Assembly: GCF_048553275.1 (NCBI RefSeq)
Contig: NZ_JBLZMW010000017.1
Coordinates: 1 to 64,000, forward strand
DNA: 64,000 nt
From: Pacificoceanicola sp048553275
GTDB taxonomy: Bacteria > Pseudomonadota > Alphaproteobacteria > Rhodobacterales > Rhodobacteraceae
Reading direction: 5' to 3'
A program made the position numbers and the translations under genes. Shown here piece after piece: positions 16,300 to 25,200 of the stretch. How positions within the stretch are numbered: the first letter of the stretch is position 1; each line of letters opens with the position of its first letter. The notes under the pieces are model-generated. The model was not told where the DNA came from. It did no database searches and saw only the letters and a list, made by a program, of their open reading frames with translations.

Positions 16300-17447
16300 T
16301 CTGGGGTATTTTCGGTCTTCTGACGCTGCTCGCAGTCGGAATTGTCCTCTACCCGCTGCTGCTGTCCAAATCGAACACTCTCACCAGAGGAGATGCGGTA
16401 CCGGCGATCCTTGCCGATCAGATGCGGGAAATTCAACGAGACATGGACCGCGGTTTGATTTCTGAACAGGAAGCTCAAGCAGCCAGACTCGAAATCAAGA
16501 AACGGATCCTCGCGACGACCCGCAATTCGGGAGAAAAAACCGGATCATCCCGCAATGGCGGCAGAGTCACTCTCGTTGTCGCGGCGGTCCTCGCGCCGGT
16601 TATTGCCGCGGGCTACTATCTGACAATGGGATCGCCTGAGGTGCCTTCAATGGCCTTCGCTGCCCGTGCAGAGGAGCGCGCACAGACTGATGAAGTGATG
16701 GCGCTTGCAATACAACTTCGCGAAAGGCTTGTATCCGATCCGACCGGCGGCCCCAGCGAAGGGTGGATGCTGTTGGGCCAGACCTATCAGCGCATGGGCA
16801 GAACAGTTGATGCTGTCGAAGCATTTGAAGTTGTCGCCAAACGGGAGGATGCCACCTCCGCGACATTCTCTATGCTGGCGGAGGCTGTCGCGGTTGCCAA
16901 TGATGGCGTTGTTATTCCACGGGCGAAATTGGCCATTGATCGCGCTTTGGAACTTGACCCATCCAATCCTGCGGCAACCTATTTCGAGTCTCTCTACCAT
17001 CTTCAAAAAGAAGAGACGCGTAAGGCCTACGATCTGCTCGTTTCCCGGCTGAACCAGGAAAAGACGTTCGTGCCCTGGATGGAAACATACGTTTTGCAGA
17101 TCAACCGGATTGCAGCGGCCGCCGACCTCCCGGTCGTCGATCTACCCAGCGGGCCGACATCACAACCCGGCCCGAGTGCGGCAGATGTTGCGGCGGCGTC
17201 AGAGATGAATGACGCGGACCGCGCGGAGTTCATCCGCTCGATGGTCTCGCGGCTGGCTGGGCGTCTTGAGGATGAACCGGAAGATCTGGATGGTTGGATG
17301 CGGCTGGCAAACGCCTATACCGTCCTTCAGGAGCAGGATCGCGCCATTGAGGCCTACCGTAAGGCTGAAGCGCTGTTGGAGCAGCAGCCCGCCAATGATC
17401 CTCGGCGTGCGGCGGTCCGCGCTGCGCTCGAGCGGCTCGGCGGCTGA
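16296..17447 (+). CDS. ccmI: Cytochrome c biogenesis factor CcmI with TPR domain
   Basis: 383 residues. Two N-terminal membrane segments surround the cytoplasmic loop (LADQMREIQRDMDRGLISEQEAQAARLEIKKRIL), followed by a periplasmic TPR region with repeats such as EGWMLLGQTYQRMGRTVDAVEAFE and DGWMRLANAYTVLQEQDRAIEAYRKAE. In Rhodobacter-type bacteria CcmI chaperones the C-terminal helix of apocytochromes to CcmF/H. It is the last gene of the operon and converges with the ScsB-like gene 28 bases away. Confidence 0.92.
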   Translation: MIWGIFGLLTLLAVGIVLYPLLLSKSNTLTRGDAVPAILADQMREIQRDMDRGLISEQEAQAARLEIKKRILATTRNSGEKTGSSRNGGRVTLVVAAVLAPVIAAGYYLTMGSPEVPSMAFAARAEERAQTDEVMALAIQLRERLVSDPTGGPSEGWMLLGQTYQRMGRTVDAVEAFEVVAKREDATSATFSMLAEAVAVANDGVVIPRAKLAIDRALELDPSNPAATYFESLYHLQKEETRKAYDLLVSRLNQEKTFVPWMETYVLQINRIAAAADLPVVDLPSGPTSQPGPSAADVAAASEMNDADRAEFIRSMVSRLAGRLEDEPEDLDGWMRLANAYTVLQEQDRAIEAYRKAEALLEQQPANDPRRAAVRAALERLGG

Positions 17448-17475
17448 CTGCTGGTCGGTGTCCCGCCCGGGCAGA

Positions 17476-19605
17476 TCACTCCTGTCCGGCAACCTTTGCG
17501 GAAACATCTCGACCGCTGGCTTGCGCCAAGGCGTCCATCACGTCTTCGGTCGTAAGCAATTCGGACAGCACAATGCCGTTTGGTGCCGACGGTCCATAGA
17601 CGGCATTGAAAGGGATGCCATATCTGCCGAAACTCTCAAGGTAACGGGAAATGCGCGCGTCCGGGCGTGTCCAATCTGCCTGCATCGGCGTGACGCCTGG
17701 CGCGTCCAGCGTACTGCGGACCGGCTCCCGGTCGATGACAAGTGTCTTGTTCGCTTTGCAAGTCAGGCACCAGTCAGCTGTTACATCGACAAAGACGACC
17801 TCTCCTGCGGACACGCGTTTCGCTATGTCCGAACGGTCAAATGCGACCCAAGCCAACGCCGATTGCGACCCTGCACGGGCAGGCGCTGATTGCTGCAGGA
17901 GAGGACCCGCGGCAAGAGCCAGAACAAGACTGGCCGTGGCAATAGACCATCTGAATTGGGACTGCACATTCGGGAGGGACAAGATCAGAACGGCGAGACC
18001 GGAAGACGCCGCGACCGCGATGACGGAGGCCAGCCCGGCGACACCGTCGAGCACCCAGAACAGCCAAACGGCGGTTGCAAGCAGCAAGATCCCCATCAAG
18101 CTCTTGACGATCAGCATCCACCGGCCAGGTTTGGGCATGAACGCGACCAGACGCGGGAACGCGGCGATGACGAGATAGGGCAGGGCGAGGCCGAGCCCGA
18201 GGCTCGTAAAGACGATGAGAATGTCCACGCCACGCCCGGCCAAAGCAAAGGCCACCGCGGTGCCGAGGAACGGTGCCGAACAAGGCGTCGCCATGACGGC
18301 ACCGAACATGCCGGTGAAAAAGTCGGCGGAATATCCGCTCCGCCCTCCGGTATCTGCAAGCCTTGTCTGCATGCCTTGTGGAAGGGCGAACTCGAACGCT
18401 CCGAACAGATTTGCCGAAAAGACGAGCAGGGCTGCGATCATCACCGCAAGAAATAGCGGACTTTGAAATTGCAGCCCCCACCCGACGCTGAGCCCTGCCG
18501 TCTGGAGCGCCCAAAGGATGAGCGCCAGACCCCACATGAACGTCATGATGCCAGCGGCGGCTGCGACGAAACCGAACCGGACACGGGTTGTGTCGTGATC
18601 TGTGTGTTTGAGCACAGACGACACCTTGATGGACAGCACCGGCAGCACGCAGGGCATCACGTTCAGGATCAATCCACCCAGCAGCGCGATCACGGCAATC
18701 CAGAGCAGTTCCATCATGTCCGGTGTCGTGGCGGCCAGTTCGAAGGGCGGTGCCGTACGTCGCGCCACGCGATCCGCAATCACGGTGAAGGCCCGGTTCT
18801 CGCCATCGGTGACGGTAATCGACGGCGCCACCGTCACATCCGTATTCGACGAGAGGATCGGCAAGCGCGCCCAAAGCAAATGATCCTCTTCTCCCAAACG
18901 TATATCGGGTTTGCCAAGCGCAACACCGATACCCAGTTCGGGAAACACATCCGGCGACTGGAGTGGTTCATCGACGCGCAGATTGACGATCAACTCCGTG
19001 AGGTCTTCGTCGATGAAGGCATTTGCCTCGCTGACGCCACCCGCCTCGGCTCCTTCGGGGACGCGCTCGGAAAACGTGCCAATCAGCCCAGCCGCAGTGC
19101 TGTCGATGTCGTTGCCGCGTCCGAGGCGAAGTGACAGGTCAAACTCTTCCGGGACACAGACATTGGAGCACACCAGCAGTTTGACTTGCGCGGAAAGAGT
19201 CACAGGTGCGCCGGGATCTTTGAGCGTTATGCGCAGCGGAAAGACGACTTCACCCGCATAACCAAAATTTTCGATGCCGAAGGCGGTGAAGCGTGTCGGG
19301 GAAGGCCACATGAATTCGACATCTGCGACGTTTTCGGAACCGCTCCATTCGACCGAAGGCGGTATTCCCACCTCTCCTGGCGACCGCCAATAGGTCTTCC
19401 AGTTTTCGTTCAGTTGGAGATGAAGTCCGGCGGAAAGAGTCTGCGTGTTCTTGGAAACACCGTCCTGTGCCGTGATGAGATGCGCCTTCAGCGGAGAGCT
19501 TTGATACGCGGCTGATGTCTCCGCCGAGCCACTGCCAGAGGAAAGCGCCAGGATCAGTGCGGGCAAAATCAGAACCCGGCGCAGTGTCGACAGGGTTTTC
19601 GCCAA
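17476..19605 (-). CDS. DsbD/ScsB-like thiol:disulfide interchange protein
   Basis: 709 residues from a TTG start. I chose TTG 19605 because AAGGAAG sits exactly 7 bases upstream and it gives a normal signal peptide (AKTLSTLRRVLILPALILALS) without overlapping the lipoprotein gene. Domains: an N-terminal periplasmic DsbD-alpha/ScsB-type region with CSNVCVPEEF; a membrane core with NVMPCVLPVLSIK and ATPCSAPFLG; and a C-terminal thioredoxin domain with VDVTADWCLTCKANK. It would pass electrons from cytoplasmic thioredoxin to periplasmic proteins such as CcmG. It is last in a three-gene operon behind a CueR-type promoter. Confidence 0.88.
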   Translation of the reverse strand: MAKTLSTLRRVLILPALILALSSGSGSAETSAAYQSSPLKAHLITAQDGVSKNTQTLSAGLHLQLNENWKTYWRSPGEVGIPPSVEWSGSENVADVEFMWPSPTRFTAFGIENFGYAGEVVFPLRITLKDPGAPVTLSAQVKLLVCSNVCVPEEFDLSLRLGRGNDIDSTAAGLIGTFSERVPEGAEAGGVSEANAFIDEDLTELIVNLRVDEPLQSPDVFPELGIGVALGKPDIRLGEEDHLLWARLPILSSNTDVTVAPSITVTDGENRAFTVIADRVARRTAPPFELAATTPDMMELLWIAVIALLGGLILNVMPCVLPVLSIKVSSVLKHTDHDTTRVRFGFVAAAAGIMTFMWGLALILWALQTAGLSVGWGLQFQSPLFLAVMIAALLVFSANLFGAFEFALPQGMQTRLADTGGRSGYSADFFTGMFGAVMATPCSAPFLGTAVAFALAGRGVDILIVFTSLGLGLALPYLVIAAFPRLVAFMPKPGRWMLIVKSLMGILLLATAVWLFWVLDGVAGLASVIAVAASSGLAVLILSLPNVQSQFRWSIATASLVLALAAGPLLQQSAPARAGSQSALAWVAFDRSDIAKRVSAGEVVFVDVTADWCLTCKANKTLVIDREPVRSTLDAPGVTPMQADWTRPDARISRYLESFGRYGIPFNAVYGPSAPNGIVLSELLTTEDVMDALAQASGRDVSAKVAGQE

Positions 19606-19663
19606 GGATCCGCTTCCTTCCCTTAAAGCCGGCTCGGGTTGAATCTGCACCCGGAACTTTGTC

Positions 19664-19876
19664 TCAAAGACCGCCGACGGCAAAGCCTTGTCGACCATCA
19701 GAACAAACAACACGCGCTACGTCGACAGAGGACGAGGATATCAACCGACACCCGTCGGGGAGGATGATCGATGCCTGCTTGGTGGAAACGATGACCTCCC
19801 GCTCGGGACAGTCTTCAAGACTTGCGGCGCATCCGCCAAGCGTTGTAATCGTCAGCAACCATGCGCTTGCTCGCAT
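19664..19876 (-). CDS. Small lipoprotein, unknown function
   Basis: 70 residues from ATG 19876, with lipobox LGGC (MRASAWLLTITTLGGCAAS) and three further Cys residues in the short mature part. No family recognised. It lies between the small membrane protein gene and the ScsB-like gene on the same strand, so it is probably in that operon and may be a thiol substrate. An ATG at 19909 would overlap the upstream gene by 20 bases. Confidence 0.6.
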   Translation of the reverse strand: MRASAWLLTITTLGGCAASLEDCPEREVIVSTKQASIILPDGCRLISSSSVDVARVVCSDGRQGFAVGGL

Positions 19877-19889
19877 TTTCCCGCGCAAA

Positions 19890-20192
19890 TTATCGCCTGT
19901 TGCGTGCAACCACGGGAATCGCAGAAGGCACGGACACGGGTGTTTCTTCGATACTGCCTTTCTCTTCGTTCGAATGGCACGACTTTCCCATAAATTTGTG
20001 CATCACGAGATGCGCACCGACGCAAAGCAGGAGTGGGGCGAAAGCCGCTGCATTGCCCCACATGCCCGCCAATGTGCCGCCGGCAAGAAAAAATCCCGCA
20101 ATGGGCAGCAGCATGACGACGCAACACGCCATCATTCCGTAATGCATGAGCCTGTCCGTGATCGGCTTTTTTCTGTGGTTTTGGTGGTCCAT
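19890..20192 (-). CDS. Small membrane protein, DUF2933-like
   Basis: 100 residues: MDHQNHRKKP, two hydrophobic segments (GMMACCVVMLLPIAGFFLAG and AFAPLLLCVGAHLVMH) and a polar tail. The short length, paired Cys and LxMH pattern resemble DUF2933 proteins found in metal-resistance clusters; the assignment is tentative. GAGG lies just upstream of the ATG. The CueR-type promoter at 20221-20251 gives it a leader of about 20 bases and makes it the first gene of the ScsB-like operon. Confidence 0.65.
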   Translation of the reverse strand: MDHQNHRKKPITDRLMHYGMMACCVVMLLPIAGFFLAGGTLAGMWGNAAAFAPLLLCVGAHLVMHKFMGKSCHSNEEKGSIEETPVSVPSAIPVVARNRR

Positions 20193-20220
20193 GACACCCT
20201 CATTGTCTCGTTCTTCGCGC

Positions 20221-20251
20221 CATTTGCGACCCTCCAGCAGGGTAAGGTCAA
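20221..20251 (-). promoter_or_regulatory. CueR-type promoter of the ScsB-like operon
   Basis: On the reverse strand: -35 TTGACC (20246-20251), a 19-base spacer TTACCCTGCTGGAGGGTCG, and a weak -10 CAAATG (20221-20226). The spacer dyad ACCCTGCTGGAGGGT resembles classic CueR sites at copA genes. The spacing is identical to the other CueR-type promoters in the window. Confidence 0.72.
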
Positions 20252-20254
20252 GGA

Positions 20255-20268
20255 TACAAATGGATACA
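20255..20268 (+). promoter_or_regulatory. TACA-N6-TACA motif upstream of the LDT-cytochrome operon
   Basis: TACAAATGGATACA, nearly identical to the forward motif at 10699 (TACAAATGGCTACA). It lies 4 bases from the CueR-type -35 box of the divergent operon and 80 bases before the L,D-transpeptidase start. It suggests control of the forward operon by the OmpR-family regulator encoded at 10759. Confidence 0.6.
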
Positions 20269-20348
20269 CTTCTCGCGGCCTTGTCAGGTTGCCTGATGCC
20301 GGGTCTCCCGTAAAAGAGATGCAACAAACCCGAGGCTAGGAGTGTGTC

Positions 20349-20909
20349 ATGACGACATTGCGAAACAAAAAGATCAATCGACGAAGCCTATTGGGGTATG
20401 CGGCTGTCGCTTTGGCTGCACCAAGCGTGGTTCGAGCCGAAACCATTCGCCGCAACATTTCTTCTTTCCGAGTTCATGACTGGCAAGACCACTTCGACGC
20501 ACTCGGAAAGGGGATCATCATCTCCGATACCGTGACGAAGTCGCTCCAGCATTGGACATCAGATGGCGAGATGCGGATCTACCCAACTTCCGTTCCGCTG
20601 ACCGACGAACTCACCAAACGCGGTTACACCGAAGTGGTGGAAAAACGCAAAAACCCCAGTTGGGCGCCAACGCCCTCCATGCGGGAACGCAATCCGGAAT
20701 GGCCGGCTCGTGTCGAGGGGGGTGATCCGGACAACCCCTTGGGCACTCGTGCACTGTACCTGTCGTGGCAGTACTACCGTATTCACGGGACACAGGATAC
20801 GCGCAAGATCGGCCGTCGGTCGTCAAACGGCTGCATCGGTTTGTTCAACAAACAAATCGAGGAGGTCTATGAGCGCATGCCTGTCGGCACTCAGGTCAAA
20901 CTCATCTGA
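20349..20909 (+). CDS. L,D-transpeptidase (YkuD), Tat-type leader
   Basis: 186 residues. The leader KINRRSLLGYAAVALAAPSVVRA has a twin Arg of Tat type. The YkuD domain shows YYRIHGT (active-site His) and RSSNGCIGL (nucleophile Cys; the Arg that usually follows is Gly here). The enzymes form 3-3 peptidoglycan cross-links or anchor lipoproteins. It starts a forward run of eight closely spaced genes ending at 25932, next to a cytochrome c. It is close to the broken copy at 2163 and distantly related to those at 31063 and 33701. Confidence 0.9.
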   Translation: MTTLRNKKINRRSLLGYAAVALAAPSVVRAETIRRNISSFRVHDWQDHFDALGKGIIISDTVTKSLQHWTSDGEMRIYPTSVPLTDELTKRGYTEVVEKRKNPSWAPTPSMRERNPEWPARVEGGDPDNPLGTRALYLSWQYYRIHGTQDTRKIGRRSSNGCIGLFNKQIEEVYERMPVGTQVKLI

Positions 20910-20937
20910 CACAACGGGCAAGACGGAAGACACAAGC

Positions 20938-21396
20938 ATGGATAAATTGACCGCACTTATCGCAGCCGTAGTTATAGCTGGCGGGGGAGTTGCAACTTGG
21001 CAGTTCATTTCTGCGGAAGATACAGCGATGGGTCATTCCATGACGCCTCCTGACACGAGTAAGATAGAAGCAGGCGACCCAATCGTTCAGGTCCAACTGC
21101 CGGCAGAATTCTCGGAGCAAGCCACGATTGGGAAAACCATATTCGAGGCTAAGTGTTCCGAGTGCCATGGAGCAAACGCAGCGGGACAAAACGGGATTGC
21201 CCCGCCTCTTGTGCACAAGATTTACGAGCCAAGCCACCATTCAGACATGGCCTTTGTTCTGGCCGCTCAAAATGGCGTGCGTGCGCATCACTGGAAATTC
21301 GGTAATATGCCAAGGATCGAAGGACTGACACAAGGAGACGTCAAGATGGTTGCCGCCTATGTCCGCGAACTACAGCGGGCCAACGGGATTGACTGA
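20938..21396 (+). CDS. Membrane-anchored monohaem cytochrome c
   Basis: 152 residues: one N-terminal membrane segment (anchor or signal) and a class I-like cytochrome domain with haem site AKCSECHG and a probable axial Met in WKFGNMPRIEG. A distinctive block, VHKIYEPSHHSDMAFVLAAQNGVRAHHWKFGNMP, is almost identical in the cytochrome at 48974, so the two are paralogues. It carries electrons in the periplasm; the donor may be the multicopper oxidase system or copper itself. It lies 28 bases after the L,D-transpeptidase gene. Confidence 0.9.
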   Translation: MDKLTALIAAVVIAGGGVATWQFISAEDTAMGHSMTPPDTSKIEAGDPIVQVQLPAEFSEQATIGKTIFEAKCSECHGANAAGQNGIAPPLVHKIYEPSHHSDMAFVLAAQNGVRAHHWKFGNMPRIEGLTQGDVKMVAAYVRELQRANGID

Positions 21397-21725
21397 TGCG
21401 TTGGTCGAAGACAAACCGATGGATTCTGTCGATCGTTTTCGGCCTTTTCCAAGTGGTTCTCGGAGTGCCTGAGGCGCCAGCGTTTCATGGTGAAGCGTCC
21501 TTGGCGCAAGAATTTCACGCTCACGAAGATGTAGGGTCATCGACGAACGAGGCCTCTGGCCACTGTCATCCGGGACTCGATTGTTCTGTCACGGCTGTGG
21601 TGTTTCTCCAGCCAAACGTGGTTTACGAGCCTCAGTTGCTGACGGCTGTCATGCAAGACGCCGCGACCCAACTAACAGAGTTGCGCTCCACCAGCGATCC
21701 TCCACCGCCACGACGGTGGGTCTGA
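21396..21725 (+). CDS. Small exported His/Cys-containing protein
   Basis: 109 residues. A hydrophobic N-terminus (RWILSIVFGLFQVVLGVPEAPA) is followed by HGEASLAQEFHAHEDVG and GHCHPGLDCSVTAVVFLQP, a potential metal site, and a Pro-rich end. The layout (leader, His stretch, Cys pair before VVFL, PPR near the C-terminus) resembles the protein at 42695. No known family recognised. TGATG overlap with the cytochrome gene supports translation. Confidence 0.65.
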   Translation: MRWSKTNRWILSIVFGLFQVVLGVPEAPAFHGEASLAQEFHAHEDVGSSTNEASGHCHPGLDCSVTAVVFLQPNVVYEPQLLTAVMQDAATQLTELRSTSDPPPPRRWV

Positions 21726-21768
21726 TTTCACATCGCTCGAAAAGCAGACCCAAAGAAGGATCCAAGAC

Positions 21769-22362
21769 ATGAAGAAGACAACTATCACAGCGGCAGTGTT
21801 GATTGCAGGAACCGCGGTTGCGGCATTTGCGCATAGCGGTGCCACGGGCATCGTAAAGGAACGCATGGATGCCATGGCCGCCATGGGAAAGGCAGTCAAA
21901 ACCGTAGCCCCGATGATGCGGGGTGAAACGGCCTATGACGCAGAAACAGTGGGCGATGCAGCGCGCCTGTTCCAGCAGCACGCCGGCGAGAGCATGACAA
22001 AGCTGTTCCCGGAGGGCACGGGGGGCATGCCCTCGGAAGCCAAAGACGAGGTGTGGACCGATTGGGACCGCTTCGCAGCATTGGCAAGTCAGCTGGAGGA
22101 ATACTCTGAGGGCCTGGAACGCGCAGCCGACAATGGGTTAGGCGGCATGGGTGGCAATACCTCCACGGATGGCGCCTCGATGATGGGCGGCGGATCCATG
22201 ATGGGAAGCGATACAACCATGATGGGCGGGAGCGCGATGATGGGCAGAGGCGGCATGATGGATGCCGCCGCCATTTCCGAAATGCCCGCCGACGCGGCAT
22301 TCGCGATGACGACCCAGGTCTGTTCCGCATGCCATGAACGCTTCCGGGCGGAAGAAGACTAA
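21769..22362 (+). CDS. Cytochrome c' family protein with Met-rich insert
   Basis: 197 residues with a signal peptide, a four-helix-bundle layout and the haem site CSACHERFR near the C-terminus, as in cytochromes c'. Before the last helix there is an insert (about residues 123-165) rich in MMGG, a copper-type Met cluster not found in ordinary cytochromes c'. Ordinary members bind NO or protect against it; the insert suggests adaptation to copper. AAGGA precedes the ATG by 7 bases. Confidence 0.85.
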   Translation: MKKTTITAAVLIAGTAVAAFAHSGATGIVKERMDAMAAMGKAVKTVAPMMRGETAYDAETVGDAARLFQQHAGESMTKLFPEGTGGMPSEAKDEVWTDWDRFAALASQLEEYSEGLERAADNGLGGMGGNTSTDGASMMGGGSMMGSDTTMMGGSAMMGRGGMMDAAAISEMPADAAFAMTTQVCSACHERFRAEED

Positions 22363-22364
22363 CC

Positions 22365-23282
22365 ATGCGCCGGTTTTTGACACTCGTCAGCGGGGTCGCC
22401 GTGCTTGGCACGGCCGGCCTCGGCGCTGTTATTGCATGGCCTGTCGGCAGTGCAGTGACTCCGATTGCAACAGAGGGCAATGTCGACCGGGGCGCATATT
22501 TGGCGCGCGCCAGTGGGTGCATTGCCTGTCATACCAATTTTGAAGCGGGCGGCGCACCACTTGCCGGAGGGGCGCCGCTCGAAACCCCGTTCGGAACGTT
22601 CTATCCGCCCAACCTGACGACCGACCCCAAACATGGCATGGGCGAATGGACGGCAGAACAGTTCGCAAAAGCCGTGCGGCAGGGGATCGGCCCCGATGGA
22701 ACGCCCTACTATCCATCTTTCCCATATACGTTCTATGCGGATTTTTCTGACCAGGATATCGCTGACCTCTGGGCGGCGTTTCAAACCGTGCCGCCCGTGG
22801 ACGAACCTGCACCAGAAAACGATGTCAGCTTCCCATTCGATCAACGATGGGGGCTGAAGCTCTGGCGAGCGGCGTTCTTCTACGATCCGGATACCGAACC
22901 GGTTGAAGGGCGAAGCGGCGCATGGAACCGCGGACGGGAATTGGTGCGCGGTGCGGCACATTGCGGAGCCTGCCATACGCCGCGCAATCTTGCAGGAGGT
23001 CGCGATATCGGTGCTTCCTTTGCAGGCAACGCCCAGCTTCCCGGTGGCAGCAAGGCACCCGCGATACGGCCAAAAGACCTGGCCAAAAACGACTGGACGG
23101 TTTCAAACCTCGCTTATGCGCTCCAGACCGGCATCACCCCTTCGGGCGATGCTTTCGGCGGCAGCATGGCGGAAGTGGTTCGCGAGGGAACTCGGTTTCT
23201 GACACCTGCCGATCGCGAAGCGATGGCGCTTTTCCTGCTGAACAAGGACACGGTCGAGGCGGAGAACCCCGCTTCGAACTAA
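22365..23282 (+). CDS. Dihaem cytochrome c
   Basis: 305 residues: N-terminal leader or anchor, haem site 1 SGCIACHTNF (about residue 50) followed by FGTFYPPNLT, and haem site 2 HCGACHTPRN (about residue 205). This two-domain layout matches cytochrome subunits of membrane dehydrogenases and thiosulfate/alcohol dehydrogenase partners. No dehydrogenase subunit is encoded nearby, so its redox partner here is probably the multicopper oxidase or another cytochrome. It starts 2 bases after the previous stop. Confidence 0.88.
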   Translation: MRRFLTLVSGVAVLGTAGLGAVIAWPVGSAVTPIATEGNVDRGAYLARASGCIACHTNFEAGGAPLAGGAPLETPFGTFYPPNLTTDPKHGMGEWTAEQFAKAVRQGIGPDGTPYYPSFPYTFYADFSDQDIADLWAAFQTVPPVDEPAPENDVSFPFDQRWGLKLWRAAFFYDPDTEPVEGRSGAWNRGRELVRGAAHCGACHTPRNLAGGRDIGASFAGNAQLPGGSKAPAIRPKDLAKNDWTVSNLAYALQTGITPSGDAFGGSMAEVVREGTRFLTPADREAMALFLLNKDTVEAENPASN

Positions 23283-23325
23283 CATCACGCGGGGGCAACA
23301 AGCCCTCGCTTTATCGAGGATCGAA

Positions 23326-24720
23326 ATGAAACAAACACGTCGGGATTTCTTGCGCCATGCGACACTGGCGGCCTGCGCGGCGGCCATCCCGCGGTCGGCT
23401 TATGCCGCAACCCCGTTCGAGGACGTGGTTGCCAAGGTTGCGCGTCAACAGCTTCTTCCGGACACCTACCCGGGAACAGAGATCTGGGGCTATGACGGCC
23501 TCGTTCCGGCTCCGGAAATTCGGGTCGCTCAAGGCGATCGGGTGCGCCGCAGGTTCCGCAACGAGGTTCCTGACCCCAGTTCGGTTCACTGGCACGGAAT
23601 CCGGATCGACAACGCGATGGATGGCGTTTCAGGGCTGACCCAGGAGCCCGTGGCACCGGGTGAAACCTTTGACTACGACTTCGTCGTACCAGACGCGGGC
23701 ACCTATTGGTATCACGCGCATAATCGCTCATACGAGCAAGTCGCGCGTGGTTTGCGCGGTGCCTTGATCGTCGAAGAGGCCGATGGGCCGGACATCGACA
23801 GCGAGGAAGTCATCGTTCTGGAGGACTGGTTGCTCGACCCTGAGAGCGGGCAGCTGTTCGACAATTTCGAACAGCCTATGATGATGAGCCATAGTGGACG
23901 TACCGGCAACTTCATCACGACCAATGGGCGCTATGACCTGACCTTGCCCGCGAAGCGTAACGAACGCATTCGCTTGCGCATCATCAACGCAGCTAGCGCG
24001 CGGATTTTCCCGCTGAGGCTATCGGGGGTGAGTGGCTGGACGATGGCCCTGGATGGGATGCCTATCGGCCAACCCCAGCCGGTTGACGGTGAATTGATCC
24101 TCGGTCCCGCACAGCGCGTGGACCTGATCGTCGATGTGACCGCAGACGAAGGCGGAACCGCAGAGGTGCTGCGCATCGGCGATGATGATCAACTGACCCC
24201 GCTGGTGACTTTTTCCGTCGATGGCACAACCAGTTCAGTACCGAGAGACAAGCCGCTGCCGCTGCCGCCGAATCCCGCGGCACACGCGCCGGACCTTGCC
24301 GAAGCGCGTGATTTGCGACTGGTCATGTCCGGTGGAGCAATGGGGCGGATGCAGTCTGCCATGCTCGGAGGGGAACGCCTTGGGTTTCGTCAGCTTGCCC
24401 AGGCGGGCAAGTTCTGGGCCCTGAATGATGTCGCCGAAATGACCGACACGCCATTGGCCGATCTATCCCTGAACGAGCCGGTGCGCTTGAAGATCGAGAA
24501 CCAGACCGTGTTCCCACATGCGATGCACCTGCACGGAATGCATTTCCGTGAGCTGCGCCCCGACGGCGCGTTCGGACCGATGCGCGACACGATCCTGTTG
24601 GCTGGCAACGAGTCCCGCGAGATCGCCTTTACGGCGGACAATCCCGGCAAGTGGCTGTTCCATTGCCACATGCTCAGCCACGCCGCGTCCGGCATGACAA
24701 CCTGGATGCGGGTCACATGA
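23326..24720 (+). CDS. Multicopper oxidase, Tat-exported
   Basis: 464 residues. The leader TRRDFLRHATLAACAAAIP is a Tat signal. All four copper motifs are present: SVHWHGIRI, YWYHAHNRSYEQ, HAMHLHGMHF and LFHCHMLSHAASGM, giving one type 1 and one trinuclear centre. The family oxidises Cu(I), phenols or metals with O2 in the periplasm (CueO/CopA-like or laccase). Together with flanking cytochromes it is the core of the 20349-25932 operon. It overlaps the next gene by ATGA. Confidence 0.92.
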   Translation: MKQTRRDFLRHATLAACAAAIPRSAYAATPFEDVVAKVARQQLLPDTYPGTEIWGYDGLVPAPEIRVAQGDRVRRRFRNEVPDPSSVHWHGIRIDNAMDGVSGLTQEPVAPGETFDYDFVVPDAGTYWYHAHNRSYEQVARGLRGALIVEEADGPDIDSEEVIVLEDWLLDPESGQLFDNFEQPMMMSHSGRTGNFITTNGRYDLTLPAKRNERIRLRIINAASARIFPLRLSGVSGWTMALDGMPIGQPQPVDGELILGPAQRVDLIVDVTADEGGTAEVLRIGDDDQLTPLVTFSVDGTTSSVPRDKPLPLPPNPAAHAPDLAEARDLRLVMSGGAMGRMQSAMLGGERLGFRQLAQAGKFWALNDVAEMTDTPLADLSLNEPVRLKIENQTVFPHAMHLHGMHFRELRPDGAFGPMRDTILLAGNESREIAFTADNPGKWLFHCHMLSHAASGMTTWMRVT

Positions 24721-25199
24721 GGTATCTCGTTTGGTCCGTTCCGATCACTGTTGTCGCAGCCGCTTTCACCTATTGGCTCTCGACCAGTGCATCCTCGGAT
24801 GTCGGCAGCGCGTCCAAGGCGGAGAGCTCCGACATCCAAGAAGGCGCGTTGCTCTACGCAGACAACTGCGCGTCTTGTCATGGCGCAAATCTGGAAGGCC
24901 AGCCGGAATGGCGAACGCCCGGCGCGGATGGGCGCCTGCCAGCACCACCGCATGATGAGACGGGTCACACCTGGCATCATCCTGACAGCCTGCTCTTCGA
25001 TTACACAAAACTGGGGGGTGCGGCGCTTCTGGCGCGTCAGGGTGTCGAATACGACAGCGGAATGCCGGGTTTCGCAGACGTGCTGACCGACCAGCAAATT
25101 CACAACATCCTGGCCTTCATCCGGTCCACCTGGCCAGACCGCGTTCGCGAAGTCCAGGCCGCGCGGACAGAAGCCGACGAACAACGGGGAGATAATTAA
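24717..25199 (+). CDS. Monohaem cytochrome c
   Basis: 160 residues with an N-terminal membrane segment and haem site NCASCHGANLEGQ; a His-rich region (PPHDETGHTWHHPD) and a C-terminal helix (IHNILAFIRSTWP) follow. The fold resembles class I cytochromes used as electron donors to oxidases. ATGA overlap with the multicopper oxidase gene argues that the two proteins work together. Confidence 0.88.
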   Translation: MRYLVWSVPITVVAAAFTYWLSTSASSDVGSASKAESSDIQEGALLYADNCASCHGANLEGQPEWRTPGADGRLPAPPHDETGHTWHHPDSLLFDYTKLGGAALLARQGVEYDSGMPGFADVLTDQQIHNILAFIRSTWPDRVREVQAARTEADEQRGDN

Positions 25200-25200
25200 A

